Below, piece by piece: positions 37,649-46,375 of a stretch of 64,000 nt of DNA. Source of the DNA: Streptomyces fodineus (GTDB lineage: Bacteria > Actinomycetota > Actinomycetes > Streptomycetales > Streptomycetaceae); the NCBI RefSeq assembly GCF_001735805.1, contig NZ_CP017248.1, positions 2,232,001 to 2,296,000 on the forward strand. Reading direction: 5' to 3'. The position numbers and the translations under genes were made by a program. The notes beneath the pieces are model-generated. The model did no database searches and had not been told where the DNA came from. It saw only the letters and a list, made by a program, of their open reading frames with translations. The stretch's first letter is position 1. Each line of letters opens with the position of its first letter.

Positions 37649-39411
37649 GCCGTTCCCTCCACGGGTACGGCCATCCCGGTGCCCGGCGGCACGTCCTTCG
37701 CGTCGCGCCGGCGCCGTGCCCGGCGCAGCAGCCAGCGCACGGGCGCGGCCCACACCGGGAAGGCGACCAGGGCGACCACGGCCGCCTCGATCACCGTGGT
37801 CCATGGCGCGGGCAGCCGGCCTTGCAGCAGGTCGCCGATCCGGGAGCGCCAGGCCAGCAGGGCGAGGGCGAGGAAGCCGTAGGTGCCCACGACGACCGCG
37901 AGGCCGTAGGCGGCCATGCCCGCCTGGCGGGGGCCCGGCCGGTTGCCGGCGCGCAGGTCGCGCCACAGGCCGGTGCGGAAGTAGGCGCTCGCCTCCTCGC
38001 GCAGCCGGGGCACCCTGAGCGCGTCGGTCAGCGCCTGGTAACCGTCCAGCGGCATCAGCGGGTTGAAGTTGTAGAGGGTGTTCAGGTACAGGCCGAAGGC
38101 CAGGTGGTAGAGGACGGCCGAGGCGGGGCCGGCGGGCAGCAGGGCCGCGCCCGTGGCGCACCAGCCGGCCAGGGCCGCCGTGGACAGTGGTCCGGACAGG
38201 GCCACCACGACCCGTGACCAGCGGGTGCCGAACCACATGTCGCTGGTGTCCACGAACGCGAACGGCATGCCCATCATCAGCAGGAACCCGCCGCGCCTGA
38301 CCTTGCGGCCGTACGACTTCACGGCCAGTGCGTGCGTCAGCTCGTGGACGAGCAGGGCCGTGACGTATCCGCCGGCCAGCAGGACCGGGCCCCACACGCC
38401 CGCACCGGCGAAGTCCAACAGGTGGTGGCGGCCCTGGGCGGCGAAGAACGCGACGAGGCCGCCGGCCACCGACAGCCAGGCGAGCAGCACGCCGGTCCTG
38501 GTGAACAGCCGCCAGCCGAAGGTCTGGTAGAGCCGGGTCACCAGCCGGTCGAGGCCGGGGATCGACACCTCCAGTCTCAGCAGCGCCCGGTACAGCGCAC
38601 GCGACGCCCGGCGCCAGCCGTTCGGCCGCTCCTGCTCCGGTCGGCCGGGCAGGCCGCGCAGCAGCCCGGCGCCGGCGAACGCGGCGAGCGCGGACTCGAT
38701 GCGGGGCAGGGCGAGTTCGCCGTAGCGCTGGGCGTAGGCGAACAGCAGATCCCGTACGGTGTTCTCGCCGTCGACGGCGTGCCAGAGGAAGACCTGGCGC
38801 TCGTCCAGTTCCAGATAGCGGCCGGTGCGGGTGCTGCTGAGCACCCAGCGGGGGGCACCGCGTTCGGTGGGCACCTGTTTGAGGGCCCAGCCGGACCGCC
38901 GGCGGGGGCGCGCGGTGAGCGGGCCGTTCGCCTCGGGGGCCTCCTCCTGCCCGGCCTGCCCGGCGGTGGGCAGCTGGGTCAGCTGGGTGCCGACGACCAT
39001 CGTGCGCGAGCCGATCCGGGTGTCGCGGGGCTGCTCGAACACCAGGCGTACGTCGCCGACGGACAGCTCGGTGCCGTCGGCGAGGCCGGCCGCGCCGCCG
39101 TGCAGGTCGAGACCGCCGACCGCGGTGCCGTTGAAGGAGTCCAGGTCCTCGATCCGGAAGCCCTCAGTGGTGCGGACGATGCGGGCGTGGCGGCGCGAGA
39201 CGCTGGTGTCGGACAGGACGACGTCGTTGTCCTCGGCCCGGCCCAGGGCGGTGACCGGTCCGGTCAGCGTGAAGAGCAGCGTGGAGTCGTCGAGACCGCG
39301 CAGCCGGGGCGCGGCGTACGACGTCGGCGCGGCACCCCGGCGCGGGGTGCCGCAGTGGAGGCAGTACGGGAAGTCGCGCCGCACGTGGACGCGGCAGACA
39401 TGGCAGAGCAT
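37645..39411 (-). CDS. Zinc-ribbon / FHA / PqqD-like / M50 membrane protease
   Basis: 588 residues from ATG 39411. The start has a small zinc ribbon (C3, C6, C17, C20). The FHA domain is at about 43-118 (GRAEDNDVVLSDTSVSRRHARI, LDSFNGTAVGG), binding phosphothreonine peptides. Residues about 190-255 look like a PqqD/RRE-type domain (RYLELDERQVFLWHAVDGENTVRDLLFAYA). The second half has multiple membrane segments with the M50 zinc motif HELTHA (H356, E357, H360) and PLDGYQAL (D456). This matches the 'peptide zinc metalloprotease' group seen in some peptide-biosynthesis loci. The gene is 8 bp behind the Gly-rich gene. Combining phosphoreader, leader binder and intramembrane protease in one chain is striking. 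Confidence 0.85.
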
Positions 39412-39419
39412 GCGGTGGC

Positions 39420-41162
39420 TCAGCCCCCGCCGGAACCGCTGAGGAACGTACCGCCGCTGAAGCCGCCGTCCGCCTCGGGTGCGGAGGGCGACAGGTGGGT
39501 GGCGATGTCACCGGTGCCGGGTACGTCGATGCCGCCGCGCACGGTCGTCCCGGCGCGGCCGAGGGAGCCTTCACGGCCGCCGTCGCCGATGCGCCGGCCG
39601 TTCCCCGGGTCACCACCGCCCTCACCGCCACCGTCTCCGCCGCCACCCTCACCGCCACCGGGTACGCCGCCGCCGCTGGGGCGTCGGCCGTTCTCCGGGT
39701 CACCACCGCCCTCACCACCGCCGTCACCGCCGCCGCCCTCACCACCGCCACCGGGCTCGCCGCCACCACTGGGCCGTCGGCCGTTCTCCGGGTCACCACC
39801 GCCCTCACCGCCACCGTCACCGCCGCCACCCTCACCACCGCCACCGGGCTCGCCGCCACCACTGGGCCGTCGGCCGTTCTCCGGGTCACCACCGCCCTCA
39901 CCGCCACCGTCTCCGCCGCCACCCTCACCGCCACCGGGTACGCCGCCGCCGCTGGGGCGTCGGCCGTTCTCCGGGTCACCACCGCCCTCACCGCCACCGT
40001 CACCGCCGCCACCCTCACCACCGCCACCGGGCTCGCCGCCACCACTGGGCCGTCGGCCGTTCTCCGGGTCACCACCGCCCTCACCACCGCCGTCACCACC
40101 GCCACCGCCGCCTTCACCGCCTTCACCGCCGCCGCTGGGGCGTCGGCCGTTCTCCGGGTCGCCACCGCCCTCACCGCCGCCGCTGCCGCCGCCGTCACCT
40201 CCGCCGCCTTCGCCACCACCGCCACCACCGCTGTCGCCGCCGCCATCGCCGCCATCGCGGTCGTAGATGCCGCCGTGGCCGAAGTGACCGGCGTCCCCGT
40301 CGCCTTCCCCGCCCATACCGCCGAAGCCGCCGTGCCCGTCGAAGCCGCCGTGCCCACCGAGGTCGCCGAACCCACCGGAACCGGAGCCGGCATCGCCGTC
40401 ACCGAAACCGCCGGCGCCCGGATCACCGTCACCGAAGCCACCCTCGGCACCCCCGAACCCGCCGTCGCCCCCGGCGCCGAAGTCGCCGAAGCCTCCCCCG
40501 AACCCGCCATCGCCCCCGGCGCCGAAGCCTCCCTCGGACCCGCCGAGGCCGCCGAAGTCCGAGCCGGAGCCCTCGTTTCCGTACTCGCCGAACCCGCCGA
40601 AGTCGCCGAATCCGCCGAAGGTGCCGAACTCGCCCGGTCCGCCGGCCACTTCGGCCGGGGACCCGTCCAGCAGCGGGCCGCCGAGCAGGCTGTGGGTGCC
40701 GGTGGCGGCCGCGTCGAGGCCGCCGGTGCCCTCCTGGCCCTCTACGGGACCCGACAGGTCGACCCCCTGGTCTGCGGAGGCGGGGGCCCCGGCATCGTGG
40801 GCGCCGGAGATCTGCGGCGCCGGGACGGCGTGGGCCGTGGCGGCCTCGTGTGTCACCGCGGCCTGGTGGTCCGCCGGGACGGTGTGGTCCGCCGGGACGG
40901 CGTGGTCGGCCGTGATGTCGTGATGCGCCAGCGCGTGGGCCGCGCTGCCGAAGAACAGGGACGACTTGGACAGCCTCGGGTCGAGCGCCGCCGGTCCCCC
41001 GCCGGTGCCGGACTCGATGCGGAGGGAGCGCAGTTCGGCGACCTGTGCGGGGGTCAGGCCGAGTCTTCGCGCGGCCTCCTCGGTGTCCCCGTCGAGTTCG
41101 GCGCGGAAGCCCGGGTCGACGGCCAGGCGGGTGAGGGCAGCACGATATGCGTCGTCGGTCAT
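39420..41162 (-). CDS. RiPP-leader-like N-terminus fused to Gly/Asp/Glu-rich repeat protein
   Basis: 580 residues from ATG 41162, with GGAGACC upstream. Residues 1-52 (DDAYRAALTRLAVDPGFRAE, then RRLGLTPAQVAELRSLRIES) resemble the leader of nitrile-hydratase-like or Os1348-type NHLP peptides. Then come an Ala/His-rich segment (about 60-115), a Phe-Gly-rich part (FGGFGDFGGFGEYG) and an acidic Gly-rich section. Residues about 310-525 are built from the unit DPENGRRPSGGG plus a Gly/Glu/Asp run, 30 or 31 residues long, six good copies and one degenerate. There is no signal peptide or membrane helix. It is the first gene of the operon. It could be a substrate of the downstream M50 protease; that is inference. 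Confidence 0.8.
   Translation of the reverse strand: MTDDAYRAALTRLAVDPGFRAELDGDTEEAARRLGLTPAQVAELRSLRIESGTGGGPAALDPRLSKSSLFFGSAAHALAHHDITADHAVPADHTVPADHQAAVTHEAATAHAVPAPQISGAHDAGAPASADQGVDLSGPVEGQEGTGGLDAAATGTHSLLGGPLLDGSPAEVAGGPGEFGTFGGFGDFGGFGEYGNEGSGSDFGGLGGSEGGFGAGGDGGFGGGFGDFGAGGDGGFGGAEGGFGDGDPGAGGFGDGDAGSGSGGFGDLGGHGGFDGHGGFGGMGGEGDGDAGHFGHGGIYDRDGGDGGGDSGGGGGGEGGGGDGGGSGGGEGGGDPENGRRPSGGGEGGEGGGGGGDGGGEGGGDPENGRRPSGGGEPGGGGEGGGGDGGGEGGGDPENGRRPSGGGVPGGGEGGGGDGGGEGGGDPENGRRPSGGGEPGGGGEGGGGDGGGEGGGDPENGRRPSGGGEPGGGGEGGGGDGGGEGGGDPENGRRPSGGGVPGGGEGGGGDGGGEGGGDPGNGRRIGDGGREGSLGRAGTTVRGGIDVPGTGDIATHLSPSAPEADGGFSGGTFLSGSGGG
39595..40220. repeat. Tandem 90/93-bp coding repeats
   Basis: About seven units, each carrying the conserved 'ccgttctccgggtcaccacc' (plus strand) followed by Pro/Gly-codon repeats. 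Two unit types alternate: one codes EPGGGGEGGGGDGGGEGGG and the other VPGGGEGGGGDGGGEGGG after DPENGRRPSGGG. Near-identity between units suggests recent amplification. Confidence 0.9.
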
Positions 41163-41276
41163 GGTTCGGTCTCCGTCGGTCTGCGGGCACTGGTGCCGAT
41201 CGCGGCGGAGCCGAGGATCCCCCTGGTCGGCGGCACATGCCATTTCCGGCCATCCCCGCCGATACCTGCAGGACAC

Positions 41277-41305
41277 GTTATAGAGCCCTGGCATGAGCAG
41301 CGCAA
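41277..41305 (-). promoter_or_regulatory. Candidate promoter of the repeat-protein/protease/kinase operon
   Basis: On the minus strand TTGCGC (41300-41305) and TATAAC (41277-41282) are separated by exactly 17 bp, an excellent match to the principal-sigma consensus in a GC-rich genome. The leader to the ATG at 41162 would be about 108 nt. The rest of 41163-41472 contains no gene. Confidence 0.6.
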
Positions 41306-41472
41306 GAGCAACGAGCAGGCCGGCTCGGCGAACCGGCCGCCCAGCCGCATCGCGCGCCCACCGATCGGATCCGGCCACCGACCCACCATCGCGTGACCGA
41401 CCCGCCGAACGACGTGTCCCCGATGTGCGCCGCCGCCGTACCACCGGAGTGCCGTGCCACGGGCGGCGCACG

Positions 41473-42348
41473 TCAGCCCTGCCGGTCTCCCCGCCGGAAG
41501 TCCGCGACCCACTCCGAGGTGGCCCCGAGGCCGCCGAAGGTGTAGAAGTGCACCTTCACCGCACCGTGCCGCTCGGGGTCGTAGCGGCGGGCGAGGGTGT
41601 GCAGGAAGCGGTCCGGGCCGGTCGTACCCATGAGGTTGGTCAGCGAGAAGCCGTACTTGCGGGCGACGGAGGCGCTGGTCGCGACGCCGAAGCGGGTGGC
41701 GTAGCCGAGCAGCCGGCGGATGCCCGCCGGTCCGGGCACGCCGATGCGCACGGGCAGGTGCACGCCCCGGGCGCGGGCGGCCTCCAGCCAGGTGAGGACG
41801 GGGTCGACGTCGAAGCCGAACTGGGTGATGACGTCGCCGCCGAACCGGTGCGCGCCGATGACGCCCGCCTTATCGGTGAGCGCCGACCACAGCGCGCGGT
41901 CGGCTATCGCGGGGTGGCCCTCCGGGTAGCCGCTGATGCCGATGTGGCGGACGCCGTAGTGCTGGAGCAGTCCGGTGCGCAGGACGGCGAGGGCGTCCTC
42001 GTAGGGACCCTCGGGCCGGGCGGGGTCGCCGCCGACGACGAAGACGTTCTCGGCGGTGCCGTCCGCGGCCAGCCCGGACAGGAACTCCTCCAGGGCGGCG
42101 CGGGAGGGCAGCCGGCGTGCGGAGATGTGCGGTACCGGGACGAAACCGAGCCGCTTGACCGCGCGGGCGGCGGCCAGCCGCGTGCCGAGGTCCTCGCCGG
42201 CCAGGAAGGTGATGTTGATCCGGGTGCCCCGCGGGATGCTGCCCTGCGCCTCTTCCAGCCGGGGCACGTCCTTGCCGGTCATCTCCAGCGAGAAGTCGTC
42301 CAGCAGAGCGGCACCGACCGCCGGGGTGACGGTGACAGCGGGGTTCAT
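41473..42348 (-). CDS. Methylenetetrahydrofolate reductase-family protein
   Basis: 291 residues from ATG 42348, preceded by GAGGAGC. A flavin TIM-barrel reductase of the MTHFR superfamily: DFSLEMTGKD, then RGTRINITFLAGEDLGTRLAAA, VPHISARRL, FVVGGDPARPEGPYEDAL, and GGDVITQFGFDVD are typical for this fold. It is shorter and diverged compared with MetF, and may be an MTHFR-like enzyme of C1 or methylamine/betaine catabolism. No catabolic partner gene is adjacent. It is divergent to the B3/4 protein gene with 197 bp between. Confidence 0.85.
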   Translation of the reverse strand: MNPAVTVTPAVGAALLDDFSLEMTGKDVPRLEEAQGSIPRGTRINITFLAGEDLGTRLAAARAVKRLGFVPVPHISARRLPSRAALEEFLSGLAADGTAENVFVVGGDPARPEGPYEDALAVLRTGLLQHYGVRHIGISGYPEGHPAIADRALWSALTDKAGVIGAHRFGGDVITQFGFDVDPVLTWLEAARARGVHLPVRIGVPGPAGIRRLLGYATRFGVATSASVARKYGFSLTNLMGTTGPDRFLHTLARRYDPERHGAVKVHFYTFGGLGATSEWVADFRRGDRQG

Positions 42349-42545
42349 CGTGCTCCTCGTACGACGACGGTCCTGACCTCGGCCGATGATGCCACGCGGG
42401 CCGCGGGGGCCCGGAGCCGCCCTGCCCCGTGCGCGCCGGTGTGCGCGGCTCGGTTATGGACTGGTGGGACGCACCCGCTTTGGCCCTGGTGACCGGACCA
42501 CACCTCAGGCAGGGTGGTGCTCCCGAACCCCAGGAGGTCCCGACC

Positions 42546-43247
42546 ATGCGATTCCGGCACGCGGACACCATCTGGGCGACGTTCCCCGGACTGGCCTGCG
42601 GCGCGCTGTACGCCACCGGTGTCGACGCCCGTACGGACACCGGGCCGCGCGCCGCCCAGTACACCGCCCGCGCCCTGGCCCGGCTGACCGGTGCCACCGA
42701 GGGCGAGTTCCCCGAGGTGCTGGCCTGGCGGCGGACGTTCAGCCGGATGGGGGTGCTGCCGACGCAGTACCGCTGTGCCTCGGAGTCGCTGCTGCGGCGG
42801 CTGCGGAAGGAGGGGACGCTGCCGCGCGTCCATCCGCTGGTCGACCTGTGCAACGCGCTGTCGGTGGCGTACGCCGTCCCGGTGGCGGTCCTCGACCTCG
42901 ACCGGGTCGCCGGGCCGCTGCTGGAGGTGCGGCCGGCCGACGGCGACGAGACGTACACGGCGTTCGGCGGGGGCGTGGAGCATCCCGCGCCCGGCGAAGT
43001 GACCTTCGTCGACTCCTCGGGGCGGGCGCATGCCCGGCGCTGGACCCATCGGCAGAGCGGCCACTCGGCGGTCGGCGAGCACACCCGCCGGGTGCTGGTG
43101 GTGGCCGAGGCCATGCACGACGGCGGCGCGGAGACCGTGCCCGAGCTGCTGAAGACGGTGGAGGCGGAGGTGGCGGCGCACTGGGGTGCCGTCACGGAGA
43201 CGGCCGTGCCCACCGCGGCCGCGCCGGACTTCGTCTTCGGCGGCTGA
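42546..43247 (+). CDS. B3/4-domain (phenylalanyl-tRNA synthetase editing-like) protein
   Basis: 233 residues from ATG 42546, which has AGGAGG upstream. The segment VHPLVDLCNALSVAYAVPVAVLDLDRVAG and the C-terminal domain ending ETVPELLKTVEAEVAAHWG are characteristic of free-standing B3/4 domains, relatives of the editing module of bacterial PheRS beta. Such proteins may clear misacylated tRNA. It precedes the MocR-like frameshifted gene by 44 bp. Confidence 0.85.
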   Translation: MRFRHADTIWATFPGLACGALYATGVDARTDTGPRAAQYTARALARLTGATEGEFPEVLAWRRTFSRMGVLPTQYRCASESLLRRLRKEGTLPRVHPLVDLCNALSVAYAVPVAVLDLDRVAGPLLEVRPADGDETYTAFGGGVEHPAPGEVTFVDSSGRAHARRWTHRQSGHSAVGEHTRRVLVVAEAMHDGGAETVPELLKTVEAEVAAHWGAVTETAVPTAAAPDFVFGG

Positions 43248-43291
43248 GTCCGGCGCGTGACAGCATCAGCAGGGTGAACGAGGAGCGAGGA

Positions 43292-45318
43292 ATGCCGGCC
43301 GCCGTGGACGAACTCCCGGGCCGTGGCTCGGACTTCCTGCAGCTGGCGGTCGGTGACGTGCCCGCCGGCGGGAAGGCGGAGTGGCTGGCCGGCCGACTGC
43401 GGCAGGCGATAGCGGACGGCCGTCTGGCGGTGGGCAGCAGACTGCCGCCCACCCGGGTACTGGCCGCCGACCTGTGCGTCTCCCGCGGGGTGATCACCGA
43501 GGCCTACCGCCGGCTCGCCGAGGACGGCCACCTGGAGGGCCGCCGCCGCGGGGCACGGTGGTGGTGGCGGCGCCGTTCGCTCCTGTGCAGGGGGTTCGCG
43601 GAGACGGGCAGCCGACCAACGACGGGGCACCGACGAGGAGGCCGAGGACCACCTCCCGGAGCGGAGCCCCGGGCAGCGACGGGGCACCGAGGGGCTGGGA
43701 ACGGGCCATGACCGGGGGCCTGGGCCCGGAGCGCGGCACGGCGCCGAGGGGTCCTTGGCGCGCCGCACCCGGCGGCCCCGGGAATCCGTCGCCGGGCCCG
43801 TGCAGGAACGCATCGGCGGGCGCGCCCGGAAGCGCGTCGGCCGGTCCGCCCCGGACCAGCAGGCACAGTGGATCTGACGCCGCACCCCACACCACCGGCC
43901 CCGCCACACCCACCCCCAACCCCAACCCCAACCCCCACACCGCACCCGGCAACGCACCCTCCAGCCCACCCGAACGTGCCTGCGCCACTCCGCCCCGGCC
44001 CATCACGCCCAGCGGACCTGACACCGCACCCCACACCACCCACCACACCACCCGCCCCGCCACACCCACAGTCACCCCCAACCCCGACACCACCCGCGCT
44101 ACCACGGCCCACACCACCCCCGCCGCGCCCACCCGCCTCACTGCCCGCCCACCGGGCCCACCAGCCGGCGCCCCGCCTTCGACGCCGTTCTCCCGCACCC
44201 CCGGTGCCGACATCTTCGACGCGTTGCGGGACGCCCCGGCCGCCGTCGATCTCACTCCCGGGCGGCCGGACCTGGCCGCCTTCCCGCGTACGGCTTGGCT
44301 GCGTGCCGAGCGGGCCGTGCTCGCGGAGCTCGCCGCCGAGCACCTCGGCTACGGCGACCCCCGGGGCGCTCCCGCACTGCGGCGGGCCGTGGCCGACTGG
44401 CTGGCGCGGATGCGGGGTGTGCGGGTGGAGCCGGACGAGGTGCTGATCGTCGCGGGCACCGCCCAGGCGCTCACGCTGTTGCACCAGGTGCTGCGGGCGG
44501 ACGGCATCGACTCCGTCGCGGTGGAGGACCCCGGCTCGCTCGGGAGCCGTCAGCATCTGCGGAACGGGGGCCTCGACACCCCTCCGGTGCCGGTGGACGA
44601 GGACGGGGTGCGGGTGGACGCGCTGCGCGCGACCGGCGCCCGCGCGGTGCTGCTCACGCCCGCCCACCAGTTCCCGACCGGCGTGGTGACCAGCGGCGAG
44701 CGCCGCCGTGAGCTGCTGGGCTGGGCCCGGGACGGCGGGCTGATCCTGGAGGACGACTACGACGCCGAGCACCGCTACGACCGGCCGCCGGTCCCCGCGC
44801 TGCGGGCTCTGCTGGCCGACCGGGTGTGCTACATGGGCAGTGTGTCCAAGCTGCTCGCGCCGGCGCTGCGCACCGGCTGGCTGGTGCCCCCGCCCCGCTA
44901 TCGCGCGGACCTGGTCGACGCCAAGCGGTTCAACGACCTGGGCAACGCGGTGCTGCCGCAGCTTGTGCTCGCCCGGCTGATGGAGTCCGGTGGACTGGAG
45001 CGCCAGCTACGGCTGTTGCGGCGCCGGCACCGGGTCCGGCGCGACGCGATGATCGCCGCCCTCACCGAGCATCTGCCCGGCGGGACCGTGCACGGTGCGG
45101 CGGCGGGCCTGCATCTGACGGTCACGTACACCGCGGACGTGCCCGACACCGAGTTCGCCGCCGCCGCGCTGGCCCGCGGTGTGAAGTGCCAACCCCTGTC
45201 CTGGCACCGGCAGTTGCCCGGCGCACCCGGACTCGTCCTCGGTTACGCGGCCACCGCGCCGGGAGCCATCGCCGAGGGCGTGGCACTGCTCGGCCGTACC
45301 CTGCGCGAACTGGCATGA
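43292..45318 (+). pseudogene. Frameshifted MocR/PdxR-type regulator (GntR HTH + aminotransferase fold)
   Basis: Start ATG 43292 after AGGAGCGAGGA. The first ~85 codons encode a GntR winged helix (LRQAIADGRLAVGSRLPPTRVLAADLCVSRGVITEAYRRLAEDG). At 43551-43556 the G run appears to lack a base: one extra G would make RRGGTVVVAA and join the second frame. From about 44210 the second frame codes a class I aminotransferase domain to 45318 (PLP Lys in MGSVSKLLAPALRTGWL). Between them lies an abnormally long Pro/Thr/Asn/His-rich linker of about 200 residues (usually 20-60). I call it a pseudogene or an assembly/sequence error; the catalytic domain itself is intact. Confidence 0.75.
43913..43936. repeat. 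(CCCCAA)n tract, G-quadruplex-prone
   Basis: Four runs of four or five C separated by AA; the minus strand has G-runs split by TT, like a ciliate telomere repeat. It lies in the MocR linker. Confidence 0.85.
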
Positions 45319-45436
45319 CCAGGGCGGTACGGCGGCGACGGGGGTTTGCCCCCCCGCGCACTGGTGCTGTCCCCCACCCGGAGCCGCCTGCCTGCCGGAG
45401 TGATCGGGTCCGAGTCGCTGCCTAACGTGCTGTCAC

Positions 45437-45730
45437 ATGGCCATCCCCCACCTGAGTTCCGTGACCGGCGGAGTCGCCGATCTTCGCACCCGCCGCCCGA
45501 TGAACGCCACGGACCGGCCGCGCATCGGCAGCGTCACGAAGACCTTCACCGCGGCGGTCGTCCTCCAACTCGCCGCCGAGCTGCGCCTGTTCCTGGACGC
45601 CCCCGTGGAGCCCTACCTGCCCGGCCTGATCCGGGGGGGCCGGATATGACGGCCGCGGATCACCGTACGGCAGCTCCTGCAGCACACCAGCGGGCTGCCC
45701 GACCACCGCGACGCACCCGAATGGGAGCAC
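45437..45730 (+). pseudogene. Serine hydrolase (beta-lactamase/DD-peptidase family) remnant
   Basis: The 45437 frame encodes SSVTGGVADLRTRRPMNATDRPRIGSVTKTFTAAVVLQLAAELRLFLDAPVEPYLPGL, a serine-hydrolase start with the catalytic SVTK motif, then stops at 45647-45649. A neighbouring frame continues with ITVRQLLQHTSGLPDHRD, the next block of this family, so a frameshift has occurred near 45635-45655. Later domains (YxN, HxG) are missing. The remainder of 45319-45865 encodes nothing recognisable. Confidence 0.7.
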
Positions 45731-45865
45731 CCGAGCGGTTTAGGCGCGCCGGGACGCGGGACAAGCTGTTCGCTCCGGTCGCGAACGACATCAACCCGTG
45801 CGCGTTCCGGGAGCCACCGCGCGAACCCCTCACGACGATCCGCGGCGACCTGCCGGCCAGGGACA

Positions 45866-46375
45866 TCAGCCGGCGTGCCGGGCGAACGCCTCGTACGCCC
45901 GCTCGTCGAAGAGCACGAACCGGACCTCCTCCACCGCCGTGTCCGTGCCCCGCACCGTCTCCACCGCGATCCGGGCGGCATCCTCCATCGGCCAGCCGTA
46001 GATACCGGCGGAGACGGCGGGAAACGCGACCGTACGAGCACCGAGCTCATCCGCGACCCGCAGCGACTCCCGATAACAGGAGGCCAGCAACTCCGACCGG
46101 TCCTCCTCGTGGGTGAATCGAGGGCCCACCGTGTGGATCACCCAGCGGGCGTCGAGTTCGCCCGCCGTCGTGGCGACCGCCTGGCCGGTGGGCAGGCCCT
46201 TGCCGTACCGGGAGGCGCGCAGCGCGCGGCACTCCTGGAGGATCGCGGGGCCGCCGCGCCGGTGGATGGCGCCGTCGACGCCTCCGCCGCCGAGGAGGGA
46301 GGAGTTGGCCGCGTTGACGATCGCGTCGGCGCTCTGCCGGGTGATGTCGCCCTGGACGAGGGTGATGGTGGTCAT
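45866..46375 (-). CDS. Macro-domain protein (ADP-ribose deacetylase type)
   Basis: 169 residues from ATG 46375; the ATG overlaps the stop of the upstream flavoprotein gene. The macro fold is clear: [36 protein letters not shown] (binding loop for ADP-ribose), VIHTVGPRF, and [14 protein letters not shown]. MacroD-type enzymes remove ADP-ribose from acidic residues and deacetylate O-acetyl-ADP-ribose. That product is made by sirtuins such as the one at 30.5 kb. Assigned with confidence to the family; physiological role is unknown. Confidence 0.92.
   Translation of the reverse strand: MTTITLVQGDITRQSADAIVNAANSSLLGGGGVDGAIHRRGGPAILQECRALRASRYGKGLPTGQAVATTAGELDARWVIHTVGPRFTHEEDRSELLASCYRESLRVADELGARTVAFPAVSAGIYGWPMEDAARIAVETVRGTDTAVEEVRFVLFDERAYEAFARHAG

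Noticed and set aside
39595..40220. CRISPR-like regular repeats
   Set aside because: The units are contiguous coding repeats without variable spacers, and no cas gene is near.
38332..40266. Plus-strand 644-residue frame with long PPPSPPP repeats
   Set aside because: It is the antisense of the Gly-rich repeat gene; Gly codons read backwards give Pro. No ribosome site or promoter, and the minus frame has an excellent promoter and operon partners.
41473..42348. Bona fide MetF for methionine synthesis
   Set aside because: The family fold fits, but the chain is diverged from typical MetF; only superfamily assignment is safe.
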